Shown piece after piece: positions 7,487 through 14,419 of a stretch of DNA of 19,599 nt. Under the pieces are notes generated by a model. It worked only from the letters and a program-made list of their open reading frames with translations, did no database searches and was not told where the DNA came from. Location of the stretch: contig CANCGU010000023.1 in NCBI GenBank assembly GCA_947377705.1, positions 1-19,599 on the forward strand. Direction: 5' to 3'. Numbering within the stretch: the first letter of the stretch is position 1; each line of letters opens with the position of its first letter. The stretch comes from Comamonadaceae bacterium. GTDB taxonomy: Bacteria; Pseudomonadota; Gammaproteobacteria; Burkholderiales; Burkholderiaceae. The position numbers and the translations under genes are program-made.

Positions 7487-7517
7487 GCTTTGGCATGCAA
7501 ACACGCATACACAAAGC
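7487..7517 (-). promoter_or_regulatory. Hairpin between the riboswitch and dadA, possible expression platform
   Basis: On the minus strand GCTTTG, a bulged T, GTATGC, the loop GTGTTT, then GCATGC and CAAAGC form a two-part stem of 6+6 bp with one G-U pair. It starts where the closing stem of the second glycine aptamer ends (the GC at 7516-7517 is shared) and ends 32 bases before the start codon. No T-run follows, so it is not an ordinary terminator; control of translation is more likely. Confidence 0.45.
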
Positions 7518-7723
7518 GCCCCCTCTGTTTATGGACCTGAGAGATTCACGGTGGCGTGTGACGGCCATCGCTTGCTCCTTCGGTGCACTGACGGACGAAT
7601 TCGTCAGCAGCTCTTCAGAGTTGGGTCATGTCACCGGTCCCTTTGCCTGAGAGTTTCCGGGGCGGTTGCTCCTTCGGCGCTGCCCAGCACGCTTGGGCGT
7701 TGGCAGTCTCTCCCGATGACATG
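7516..7723 (-). ncRNA. Tandem glycine riboswitch
   Basis: Two glycine aptamers follow each other on the minus strand. Aptamer 1 (about 7723-7627) has GGGAGAGAC near its 5' end, GCCGAAGGAGCAA in the core and CTCTCAGGCAAA on the 3' side, closed by a stem of CATGTCATCGG with CCGGTGACATG. Aptamer 2 (about 7625-7516) starts with ACTCTGAAGAG, has ACCGAAGGAGCAAGC in the core, then TCTCTCAGGTCCA, and is closed by CTCTG with CAGAG. These are the hallmark conserved elements of the gcvT-type glycine riboswitch. The second aptamer has the shortened GGTCCA form seen in 3' aptamers. It lies 30 bases after the amidohydrolase stop codon and about 60 before dadA, so it probably switches dadA expression on when glycine is high. 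Confidence 0.95.
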
Positions 7724-7753
7724 TCGACACAAGGTCGAATGAAAAATCACAAA

Positions 7754-8926
7754 TCAGTGTGCCAAAAATCTTTCTACCAACGCGACCCAATAAGCAGCGC
7801 CAGTGGCAATGTTGTCGTCATTGAAATCGTAGCCTGGGTTGTGCACCATGCACGCACCAGCAGAGTCTGAATCACCGTTGCCAATCAGTAAATAGCTGCC
7901 CGGTATTTTTTCGAGCATGAACGCAAAGTCTTCACTGCCTGTCAAGGCTGGACCTTGCAAGGTCACGCGTTCGGAGCCCACTAAATCAAGTGCTACTTGT
8001 CGCGCAAAGTCTGTTTCAACCTTTGAGTTCAGCAGCACACAGTAGCCGGGGCGCCAATCGATGTCGGCAGTTACGCCAAAACTCTCGGCTTGCGCAGCTA
8101 CCAAGGCTTTGATGCGTTGCTCTAACAAAAGTCGCACCTCTGGGTTGAGGGATCGCACACTGAGCTCTAGGGTGGCCAACGCAGGAATGACGTTGTTGGC
8201 TTGACCTGCATGCAATGCGCCCACCGTGACGACGGCGGTGTCGAGGGGGTCGACGTTGCGCGACACGATGGTTTGCAGCGCCATGACGATGGACGATGCT
8301 GCCACCAAGGGGTCTGCCGCGCGGTGGGGCATGGCCCCATGGCCACCGGTGCCGTGCACACGGATGGTCACGTAGTCGCTCGAGGCCATGGCTGCACCGT
8401 CACGAAACACAAAGTGCCCCACGGGTGTGCCTGGCATATTGTGCATGGCAAAAACAGCATCGCATGGGTGGTGCTCAAATAGGCCGTCCTCCATCATGCG
8501 CAGCGCACCGCCGCCGCCTTCTTCGGCTGGCTGAAAAATCAAATTCAAGGTGCCGGTGAATGACACATCTTGCGCAATGGATTTGGCAGCAGCCAAGAGC
8601 ATGGCCGTGTGGCCATCATGGCCACAGGCATGCATCACGCCGGGTTTCACACTCGACCATTCAGTGCCTGTGGCTTCTTGAATGGGCAGGGCATCCATGT
8701 CCGCGCGCAGGCCTAAGCGACGGCCTTGCCCTCGCGTCAATGTGCCCACCACACCTGTGCCACCCAAACCACGGTGAACAGCATAGCCCCAGCCCCCTAG
8801 CTTGGCAGCGACCAAGTCAGACGTGCGGTGCTCTTCAAATGCCAATTCGGGGTGGCGGTGAATGTCTCGGCGCAGTTGGATGAATTCACCCACTCGCTCG
8901 GTCAATGCATCACGCAAGTAGGTCAT
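7754..8926 (-). CDS. M20-family amidohydrolase, hippurate hydrolase type
   Basis: 390 residues, as expected for M20D amidohydrolases (hippurate hydrolase, N-acyl amino acid amidohydrolase, IAA-amino acid hydrolase). These cleave the amide bond of N-acylated amino acids with a two-metal centre. Visible motifs are HRHPELAFEE (23-32), RADMDALP (74-81), HACGHDGHTAM (99-109, metal ligands Cys101 and His103), QPAEEG (132-137, catalytic and metal-binding glutamates), AMHNMPG (His162) and the C-terminal MVHNPGYDF. There is no signal peptide, so it is cytoplasmic. The start MTYLRD at 8926 follows the stop codon of the Bug protein by one base (TGATATG), indicating translational coupling; the 21-residue longer reading would overlap that gene. 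The nearby glycine riboswitch and benzoate operon favour hippurate as substrate, but this is inference from context; other N-acyl amino acids are possible. Confidence 0.9.
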   Translation of the reverse strand: MTYLRDALTERVGEFIQLRRDIHRHPELAFEEHRTSDLVAAKLGGWGYAVHRGLGGTGVVGTLTRGQGRRLGLRADMDALPIQEATGTEWSSVKPGVMHACGHDGHTAMLLAAAKSIAQDVSFTGTLNLIFQPAEEGGGGALRMMEDGLFEHHPCDAVFAMHNMPGTPVGHFVFRDGAAMASSDYVTIRVHGTGGHGAMPHRAADPLVAASSIVMALQTIVSRNVDPLDTAVVTVGALHAGQANNVIPALATLELSVRSLNPEVRLLLEQRIKALVAAQAESFGVTADIDWRPGYCVLLNSKVETDFARQVALDLVGSERVTLQGPALTGSEDFAFMLEKIPGSYLLIGNGDSDSAGACMVHNPGYDFNDDNIATGAAYWVALVERFLAH

Positions 8927-8927
8927 A

Positions 8928-9923
8928 TCACTGGGGCTGCAAGTCGATCGATTTCGCGATTGCGCGGAATTGTGCCGTGCCATCCACATAGGCTTTATCC
9001 ACAGCCTTCAAGGACAAAGGCTTGGCAACCAATTGACTATTGGCGGCCAGACCACTTCTGACGGCAGGATCTGACAGCGAATCCGTGATCGCTTTGTGAA
9101 TGACTTGAACTACAGGTTCAGGCGTGTCTTTTTTCACAAAGTAGCCTGTCCAAATGTTGAAGGTGAAATTCTTGAGTGACTTGCTTTCGCTGATCGCGGG
9201 GTAGTCTTTGACAGACTCCAAACGCTCGCTGTTGAGCATAGCGAGCACTTTGAGCTTGCCTTGTTTTTGCAACTCCTCATAAGCCTTGCCAAAGGGGGCC
9301 AAGAAGATATCGACTTGGCTGCCCATCAAATCTTGGTTTGCAGGTGCCGCGCCTTTGTAGGGCACATGCGTCATGGGAATGTTGGTCACTTTGGACAAGT
9401 GCTCACCCAGCAGGTGATAAAAACTGCCAGGTCCGACGCTGGCGTAGGTGATGGGGCGACCCGCTTGTGCTTCTTTTTTAGCGTAGACCAAAAACTCATC
9501 GATAGAGTTCACGGGCAAATCTTTGCGTGCCAAAAATGCAATTTGTGCCGTCGCAATCATCTGCACCAAACGGAAGTCTTCGCTCTTGAACTTCACAGCA
9601 GAAATGGCTAATGGTGCCAAGATCAACTCGTTAGGCGAGCCTTGAAAAATCATTTGACCATCGGCCGGCGCATTCAACACTTTTTGTGCAGCAATGGAAC
9701 CACTGGCACCTCCCAAGTTGTCCACGATCACTGTTTGCCCTAGGTTCTTGGACAGCGTGTTGTTGACCGTACGGGCAATCACATCAGACAAGCCGCCTGC
9801 TGGATAAGGAACCAGCAGCGTGACGGGTTTGCTTGGGTAAGCATCTGCTTGGGCAGATGCTGCAACAAACAGGCTGCATAACGCGGTGAGCAGGGTCAGA
9901 GTTGTACGGCGATTGAATGTCAT
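8928..9923 (-). CDS. Bug/TctC-family periplasmic solute-binding protein
   Basis: 331 residues. A signal peptide (basic start NRR, hydrophobic core, ASAQADA) is likely cut near residue 28. The mature start YPSKPVTLLVPYPAGG is the diagnostic Bug-family beginning, with the glycine-rich ligand loop following. The start is set by AAGGAGACAA just upstream; a longer reading would add 31 residues without signal character. Its stop codon lies one base before the amidohydrolase start, so the two are surely co-expressed. The protein may bind the amidohydrolase substrate in the periplasm, for example an N-acyl amino acid such as hippurate. No TctA/TctB membrane genes are present. It is divergent from a LysR gene. 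Confidence 0.92.
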   Translation of the reverse strand: MTFNRRTTLTLLTALCSLFVAASAQADAYPSKPVTLLVPYPAGGLSDVIARTVNNTLSKNLGQTVIVDNLGGASGSIAAQKVLNAPADGQMIFQGSPNELILAPLAISAVKFKSEDFRLVQMIATAQIAFLARKDLPVNSIDEFLVYAKKEAQAGRPITYASVGPGSFYHLLGEHLSKVTNIPMTHVPYKGAAPANQDLMGSQVDIFLAPFGKAYEELQKQGKLKVLAMLNSERLESVKDYPAISESKSLKNFTFNIWTGYFVKKDTPEPVVQVIHKAITDSLSDPAVRSGLAANSQLVAKPLSLKAVDKAYVDGTAQFRAIAKSIDLQPQ

Positions 9924-9977
9924 GGGTTGTCTCCTTGTTGATATGAATGAATCGTAAGAAGTGATGGTTTGCTTGTC

Positions 9978-10018
9978 CAATGCATAATAATTAAGATATC
10001 CATAATTTAAATGCATTG
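9978..10018. promoter_or_regulatory. Inverted repeat in the Bug/LysR divergent region, candidate LysR operator
   Basis: CAATGCAT (9978-9985) and ATGCATTG (10011-10018) are exact 8-base inverted copies separated by 25 bases of AT-rich DNA. Inside the spacer, TAAGATATCCATA fits the T-N11-A pattern of LysR boxes. The site lies 54 bases before the Bug start and 12 before the LysR start. Confidence 0.45.
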
Positions 10019-10030
10019 ATTGGACGGCTG

Positions 10031-10915
10031 ATGACTTTGGTGCAATTGCGACATTTTTTAGAGCTAGCCAACACCGCTTCGTTCAGCAAGTCTGCTGTCA
10101 AATTGCACTTGAGTCAGCCTGCGCTGAGTCGAAGCATCAAGTCCATAGAAGATGAGTTTGGTCACCAACTCTTTGACCGTGTGGGGCGAAAAATTGAACT
10201 CACTGCATTTGGGCAGTACTTCTATGTGCAGGCACGAGACTTAGTTGACCGTGCTACCAACTTGAAGCAAAGCAGCCATCAGTTGCTCAGTGGTCAAACG
10301 GGTAAGGTCAGAGTCGGTTTGGGGTCTGGTCCAGGCGCCTTGCTGACGTCGCCTTTGATGAAGTACGTTGCCAGTGAGTTTCCTAAAGCCTATTTAGAGA
10401 TCGCACGGGGTCATACAACTTTGTTGGTTCAGGCTTTGCGTGATCGGCAGCTCGATGCGCTGGTGTTGGACATTCGGTCTTTGAATCCTTCCAGCGACTT
10501 GGTGGTGGAAAGTTTGTGCGAACTGCCCGGTGCATTCATGTGCCGCAAAGGCCATCCTTTGAGCAAAGCGCGTCAAGTCACGTTGGCAAAACTCAAGGAC
10601 TATCCTGTTGCCTCAACGCCCCTCAGCGATGAGGTTGCTCGCATCCTGGTGGATCGTTATGGCGCAGATGCGCATCCTGATGTTTTAGTCAATGTGCGCT
10701 GCGAAGAAATTTCAAGTTTGCTAGATGTTGTGCGATCGACAGATGCCATCTTGGTGGCTGTTCGCTCTTTAGGACCTGACTTAGTAGCTCTCAAGATGTC
10801 ACCTGAGTTGAATGCAACAGCAAAGTTTGGTTGGGTCTCGCTCAGGTCCCGCAGTGAGTCACCTTTGTGCGGCTATTTACGCACGGCTACAAAAGAAATA
10901 TTGAGTGGGCATTAG
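10031..10915 (+). CDS. LysR-type transcriptional regulator (Bug/amidohydrolase-linked)
   Basis: 294 residues from the ATG at 10031; a TTG at 10016 would add five residues but gives a less typical start. The helix-turn-helix is TASFSKSAVKLHLSQPALSR (about 15-34). The effector domain starts near residue 92 (KVRVGLGSGPGALLTSPLM). It is transcribed away from the Bug-amidohydrolase pair and is therefore their likely regulator, possibly responding to the imported amide or its aromatic acid product. It is convergent with the last gene of the ABC transporter operon and separated from it by a strong hairpin. It is not recognisably BenM or CatM; a ben regulator would be expected beyond catA, outside the window. 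Confidence 0.92.
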   Translation: MTLVQLRHFLELANTASFSKSAVKLHLSQPALSRSIKSIEDEFGHQLFDRVGRKIELTAFGQYFYVQARDLVDRATNLKQSSHQLLSGQTGKVRVGLGSGPGALLTSPLMKYVASEFPKAYLEIARGHTTLLVQALRDRQLDALVLDIRSLNPSSDLVVESLCELPGAFMCRKGHPLSKARQVTLAKLKDYPVASTPLSDEVARILVDRYGADAHPDVLVNVRCEEISSLLDVVRSTDAILVAVRSLGPDLVALKMSPELNATAKFGWVSLRSRSESPLCGYLRTATKEILSGH

Positions 10916-10932
10916 CCATGCTCCGTCAGACC

Positions 10933-10968
10933 ATCAAGACGCCACTTGATGCCAAGTGGCGTCTTGAT
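10933..10968. terminator. 16-bp perfect hairpin between convergent genes, bidirectional terminator
   Basis: ATCAAGACGCCACTTG (10933-10948) and its exact reverse complement (10953-10968) enclose the loop ATGC. It lies between the LysR stop (10915) and the last stop codon of the ABC operon (10981). There is no T-run on either side, so it may work as a stable barrier to readthrough or to 3' exonucleases. Confidence 0.7.
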
Positions 10969-10980
10969 TCGCTGGAACCT

Positions 10981-11697
10981 TTAAACGCCAAGTAATTTGG
11001 GCAAGGTAGCGTCAAGTGCCACTTGGCCAGAGGGGCCTGCGAGTGCCACTAAACCTTTTTGCAGCACGATCGCTTGATCGCTGTGAGCCAACACACGACG
11101 GTAGTCGCGGTCAACAATGAGCGTCGCAATGCCACTGTCGCGAATGTCGGCAATCACGTTCCAAATTTCATTCACGATCAAGGGGGCCAAACCTTCTGTG
11201 GCTTCATCCAGAACAATCAAGTCTGGGTGCGTCATCAGGGCCCTTCCAATGGAGAGCATTTGTTGTTCGCCACCTGAGAGCTGGTTGCCCATGTTGGTGA
11301 GACGTTCGGTGAGACGTGGAAAAGTGTGCATGACACGGTCAAAGGTCCAGTCTTTTCGGCCATCGGTTCCGGGGCGAGCAGACATCAACAGATTTTCTCG
11401 CACCGTCAGATTTGGAAAGATGCCGCGGCCTTCGGGCACATAGGCAACACCCAAGCGTGCGACTTGGTGAGGTTTGAATCTGGAGGCATCTTCACCAAAC
11501 AGCGTGATCGATCCTTCGCGTTGCGTGAGATGACCCAAAAGCGTTCGGATCAGTGTGCTTTTACCCATGCCATTTCGCCCGAGTAGGCCCATGGTCTGAC
11601 TGCGCTGAATCTTGATATCAATGCCGTGTAGCACATGGCTTGACCCATACCATGCGTGTAGGCTTTTAGCGTCGACCAAATAGTCGTTGGTTGTCAT
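10981..11697 (-). CDS. Branched-chain-type ABC transporter ATPase, LivF-like
   Basis: 238 residues, usual for LivF. Walker A GRNGMGKST (40-48), signature LSGGE (140-144) and Walker B LIVLDEA (160-166) are all intact. The segment after Walker B that normally reads VEQN or VEHD is VDRDYR here, putting Arg197 at the switch position. The start ATG at 11697 lies one base after the stop of the other ATPase gene (TGACATG) with AAGGA just upstream; a longer reading would overlap that gene by more than 80 bases. It energises uptake together with the LivG-like ATPase at the cytoplasmic face. Being last in the operon that begins with catA-benABCD, it probably helps import an aromatic acid rather than leucine. 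Confidence 0.93.
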   Translation of the reverse strand: MTTNDYLVDAKSLHAWYGSSHVLHGIDIKIQRSQTMGLLGRNGMGKSTLIRTLLGHLTQREGSITLFGEDASRFKPHQVARLGVAYVPEGRGIFPNLTVRENLLMSARPGTDGRKDWTFDRVMHTFPRLTERLTNMGNQLSGGEQQMLSIGRALMTHPDLIVLDEATEGLAPLIVNEIWNVIADIRDSGIATLIVDRDYRRVLAHSDQAIVLQKGLVALAGPSGQVALDATLPKLLGV

Positions 11698-11698
11698 G

Positions 11699-12454
11699 TC
11701 AGTGTCCTTCCCCAAGGTAAGCGTTGCGCACTTCAGGGCTTTGGCGAATAAAGGCGGCATCACCTGAAGCGATCTTGACACCGTTGACCATCACAGTGAT
11801 GACATCAGCAATGCGAAACACCGCATCCATGTCGTGCTCTACCAACAAAATGGCGTGCTCAGCACGCAGTGTGTCGAGTAGCTTCAGCATTCGGTCGGTC
11901 TCTTCTGCGCCCATGCCCGCAAGCGGCTCGTCGAGCAGCAGCACTTGTGGCTGTGTCGCTAAACACACCGCGATTTCAAGTTGACGTTTTTGACCATGTG
12001 ACAACATGTTGGCTTGTCGATCGAGCAGGTGTTCTAAACCTGCACGGCTGGCTGCATCGAGTGCTGCAGCCTTGGTCACTTCACAGGAATTGGCTGATTG
12101 CCACCAAATCCAAGGTTTCTGTGACTGGGCTTGAGCAGCCAATCGGCAGTTCTCGAAGACCGTGAACGTTGGGTAAATCGTGTTTCTCTGGTAGCTGCGA
12201 CCCAGGCCCGCACGCGCACGACGCGCTTGCGTCCACTGCGTCACATCCTCGCCCATCAAATGCACTGAACCGCTGGAGGCTGGAATCTCGCCAGACAACA
12301 TGTTGATGAGCGTTGACTTTCCTGCACCGTTTGTTCCGATGACTGCGTGCACAGTGCCACGTGTCAATTCGATGGAGACATCGTTGACTGCAATCAGACC
12401 ACCCCAACGCCGTGTGATATTGCTACCGCGCAGCAAAATTTCTGATGGCTTCAT
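11699..12454 (-). CDS. Branched-chain-type ABC transporter ATPase, LivG-like
   Basis: 251 residues. Walker A GTNGAGKST (40-48), signature LSHGQ (151-155), Walker B VLLLDEP (171-177) and switch histidine His207 in VEHDM are all present, so the enzyme should be active. The insert between Walker A and the signature, including GRSYQRNTIYPTFTVFEN, is LivG-like, and the C-terminal RNAYLGEG tail is typical of LivG. Its ATG overlaps the preceding permease stop codon by four bases (ATGA), a sign of translational coupling. It pairs with the LivF-like ATPase under the two permeases. Confidence 0.94.
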   Translation of the reverse strand: MKPSEILLRGSNITRRWGGLIAVNDVSIELTRGTVHAVIGTNGAGKSTLINMLSGEIPASSGSVHLMGEDVTQWTQARRARAGLGRSYQRNTIYPTFTVFENCRLAAQAQSQKPWIWWQSANSCEVTKAAALDAASRAGLEHLLDRQANMLSHGQKRQLEIAVCLATQPQVLLLDEPLAGMGAEETDRMLKLLDTLRAEHAILLVEHDMDAVFRIADVITVMVNGVKIASGDAAFIRQSPEVRNAYLGEGH

Positions 12455-13470
12455 GATTTACCTTTCGTGATCGACAGGTCACCTAACTCTGAGTCATCCG
12501 ACTGCGTCCCAACCAAACGGGTTCGCAATTGACCAGGAAGACTGATCAGCCCATTGGGTAAAAGTGCGACTGTGGCAATGATGGTCAAACCTAGTCCTAA
12601 GTGCCAGTGCTTAGCAAACTCACCAAACACAGCCTCTGATTTGAAAAATTCTTGCAACAGTGCAAATGCGAAGGCGCCAACAAGTGCGCCACGCAGATGG
12701 CCAAGGCCACCCAGAATGATCATCACCAAGACCGCACCTGATAAGTGCCAGCTCATCATCTCGGGGTTCACAAAACCGTCTTTCACTGCGAACAAAAAGC
12801 CAGCTAAGCCTGCGATTGCGCCAGATAGGGCGAACGCTGCCAACTTGTAGTTGTAGGTAGAAAAACCAGTGGCGAGCATGCGTTGCTCATTGACCCGGAT
12901 ACCCGCCAATGCTCTACCGAATCGAGAGCGTAAAAGTACCGCTAAAAATACAAACACCAGAAAGAGGCAAGCCAAGGTAAAGAAATACATCGACGTTGAA
13001 GAGTCAAGGTTGATGAGATCACCCAAGACAGGCTTGATGTTGAGATAAATCCCATCCGAACCACCACCCAGTGGGGTGTCATGCACCACAAAGTAGGCCA
13101 TCTGGGCAAACGCCAACGTCACCATGATGAAATACGCGCCCTTGGTACGTAACGACAGGGAGCCAACCACAAAGGCATAGACCCCTGAAGCTAGGACAGC
13201 TGCTGGTAACAGCCACACCAGCGATGCGGCTTCGGTGTCTGAAGACGCGCGAACTGCTACGTAAGCACCAATTCCAAAGAAAGCGGCTTGGCCAAAACAC
13301 ACCAAGCCAGCCCCTCCCACAATCAACTCAAGGCTGAGTGCCAAGATAGCGTAGATCATGATCTTGCTCATCAGATCAATGCCAAAATTACCGCTCAAAA
13401 ATGGGAAGCACGCAAGCGATGCAAAAAACAGCACTACAAAAGTGAGGTTTGGGTTTTTGTCGTTAGTCAT
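12451..13470 (-). CDS. Branched-chain-type ABC transporter permease, LivM-like
   Basis: 339 residues from the ATG at 13470, one base after the stop of the LivH-like gene; GGTGGA just upstream serves as ribosome binding site. It is a very hydrophobic integral membrane protein with about eight to ten helices, starting near LTFVVLFFASLACF. The stretch GLVCFGQAAFFGIGAYVA is the hallmark of LivM-type permeases, and the loop RVNEQRMLATGFSTYNYKL is the cytoplasmic contact with the ATPase. The C-terminal tail is polar and cytoplasmic. It forms the channel together with the LivH-like permease. Confidence 0.93.
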   Translation of the reverse strand: MTNDKNPNLTFVVLFFASLACFPFLSGNFGIDLMSKIMIYAILALSLELIVGGAGLVCFGQAAFFGIGAYVAVRASSDTEAASLVWLLPAAVLASGVYAFVVGSLSLRTKGAYFIMVTLAFAQMAYFVVHDTPLGGGSDGIYLNIKPVLGDLINLDSSTSMYFFTLACLFLVFVFLAVLLRSRFGRALAGIRVNEQRMLATGFSTYNYKLAAFALSGAIAGLAGFLFAVKDGFVNPEMMSWHLSGAVLVMIILGGLGHLRGALVGAFAFALLQEFFKSEAVFGEFAKHWHLGLGLTIIATVALLPNGLISLPGQLRTRLVGTQSDDSELGDLSITKGKS

Positions 13471-13471
13471 T

Positions 13472-14356
13472 TCATCCACCCACTTTAAAAAGACCATCTG
13501 GTTTCCAAAGCAGGATTCCAGCCATCAATAGATAAATCAATACGCCAGACGCTTGAGGCAAGAGAACCTTGCCGAAGGTATCGACCACGCCGATCATCAG
13601 CGCCGCAGCCAGTGCACCTTTGATAGATCCAATGCCGCCAATCACCACCACGACAAAGCAGATGATCAACACTTGGTTGCCCATACCCGGATACACCGAC
13701 GACACTGGTGCGGCCACCATGCCGGCCAACGCTGCAATTGCCACACCCGCAGCGAACACTACGCGGTATAAAAACTGAATGTCAATGCCTAGTGATTGCA
13801 CCATCTCACGGTTACTGGCTCCCGCGCGAATCATCATGCCCAAACGGGTTCGAGTGAAAACAAAAAACATCGCCAATGCCAGCCCTAAGCAGACTGCTGA
13901 AACGAATAAGCGATAAATGGGATAAGTCATGACCTCGCTAAGTTGCAGTGAGCCCGCTAAGAGGTCCGGTACCTGAACGCCATGCACATCGTCGCCCACC
14001 AGTAGACTGCGAAGCTCCTCAAATACGAGAATCAGCCCATATGTCATCAACACTTGCTGTAAATGTTCACGGTCGTACAGGTAGCTATAAAACGCCCATT
14101 CCAAAAAATAACCCAACAGAACGGACAGCACTAAGCCAACAAATAGGACTGCAAAGAATCCCCCGCCAAAGGTGCCACTCACGATAGGTGTCAACGCGTA
14201 GGCCATGTAAGCACCAATCATGTAAAAGCTACCGTGCGCTAGGTTGATCACGCCCATGATGCCAAAGATGAGTGTCAAACCTGAGGCGACCAGAAACAGC
14301 AATAAGCCGTACTGCACCGCATTCAGGCACTGAATGAGAAAGTTTGTGAGATCCAT
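13472..14356 (-). CDS. Branched-chain-type ABC transporter permease, LivH-like
   Basis: 294 residues, the normal length for LivH. The N terminus GLLLFLVASGLTLIFGIMGV with INLAHGSFYMIGAY is the classic LivH beginning. Several further hydrophobic helices follow, and the loop RAGASNREMVQSLGID is the ATPase-contact segment. No good ribosome binding site precedes the ATG; the nearest AGGA is 17 bases upstream and sits inside the stem of the hairpin at 14373-14396. Expression therefore may depend on that structure or on coupling to the binding-protein gene upstream. Confidence 0.93.
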   Translation of the reverse strand: MDLTNFLIQCLNAVQYGLLLFLVASGLTLIFGIMGVINLAHGSFYMIGAYMAYALTPIVSGTFGGGFFAVLFVGLVLSVLLGYFLEWAFYSYLYDREHLQQVLMTYGLILVFEELRSLLVGDDVHGVQVPDLLAGSLQLSEVMTYPIYRLFVSAVCLGLALAMFFVFTRTRLGMMIRAGASNREMVQSLGIDIQFLYRVVFAAGVAIAALAGMVAAPVSSVYPGMGNQVLIICFVVVVIGGIGSIKGALAAALMIGVVDTFGKVLLPQASGVLIYLLMAGILLWKPDGLFKVGG

Positions 14357-14372
14357 ATAGGTGATGCGTTGC

Positions 14373-14396
14373 GTCCTTTCCAGAGTTGGAAAGGAC
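14373..14396 (-). promoter_or_regulatory. Intercistronic hairpin between the binding-protein and LivH-like genes
   Basis: GTCCTTTCC and GGAAAGGAC form a perfect 9-bp stem with a 6-base loop, in the 63-base gap between the binding-protein stop and the LivH-like start. No T-run follows on the minus strand. Such structures commonly protect the upstream binding-protein mRNA and lower expression of the permease genes, which fits the need for more binding protein than transporter. Confidence 0.6.
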
Positions 14397-14419
14397 TGGT
14401 GTATGACGAAAAGCCGAAA

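Noticed and set aside
7356..7742. Open frames on the plus strand across the riboswitch
   Set aside because: The sequence is fully explained by the conserved glycine aptamers on the minus strand, and the translation has no familiar pattern.
9924..10016. 31-residue N-terminal extension of the second Bug protein
   Set aside because: It would run through the LysR operator-like repeat, and the internal ATG has AAGGAGACAA and begins a proper signal peptide.
11698..11781. 28-residue extension of the LivF-like ATPase into the LivG-like gene
   Set aside because: The one-base-gap start with AAGGA is far more typical and gives the usual LivF N terminus.
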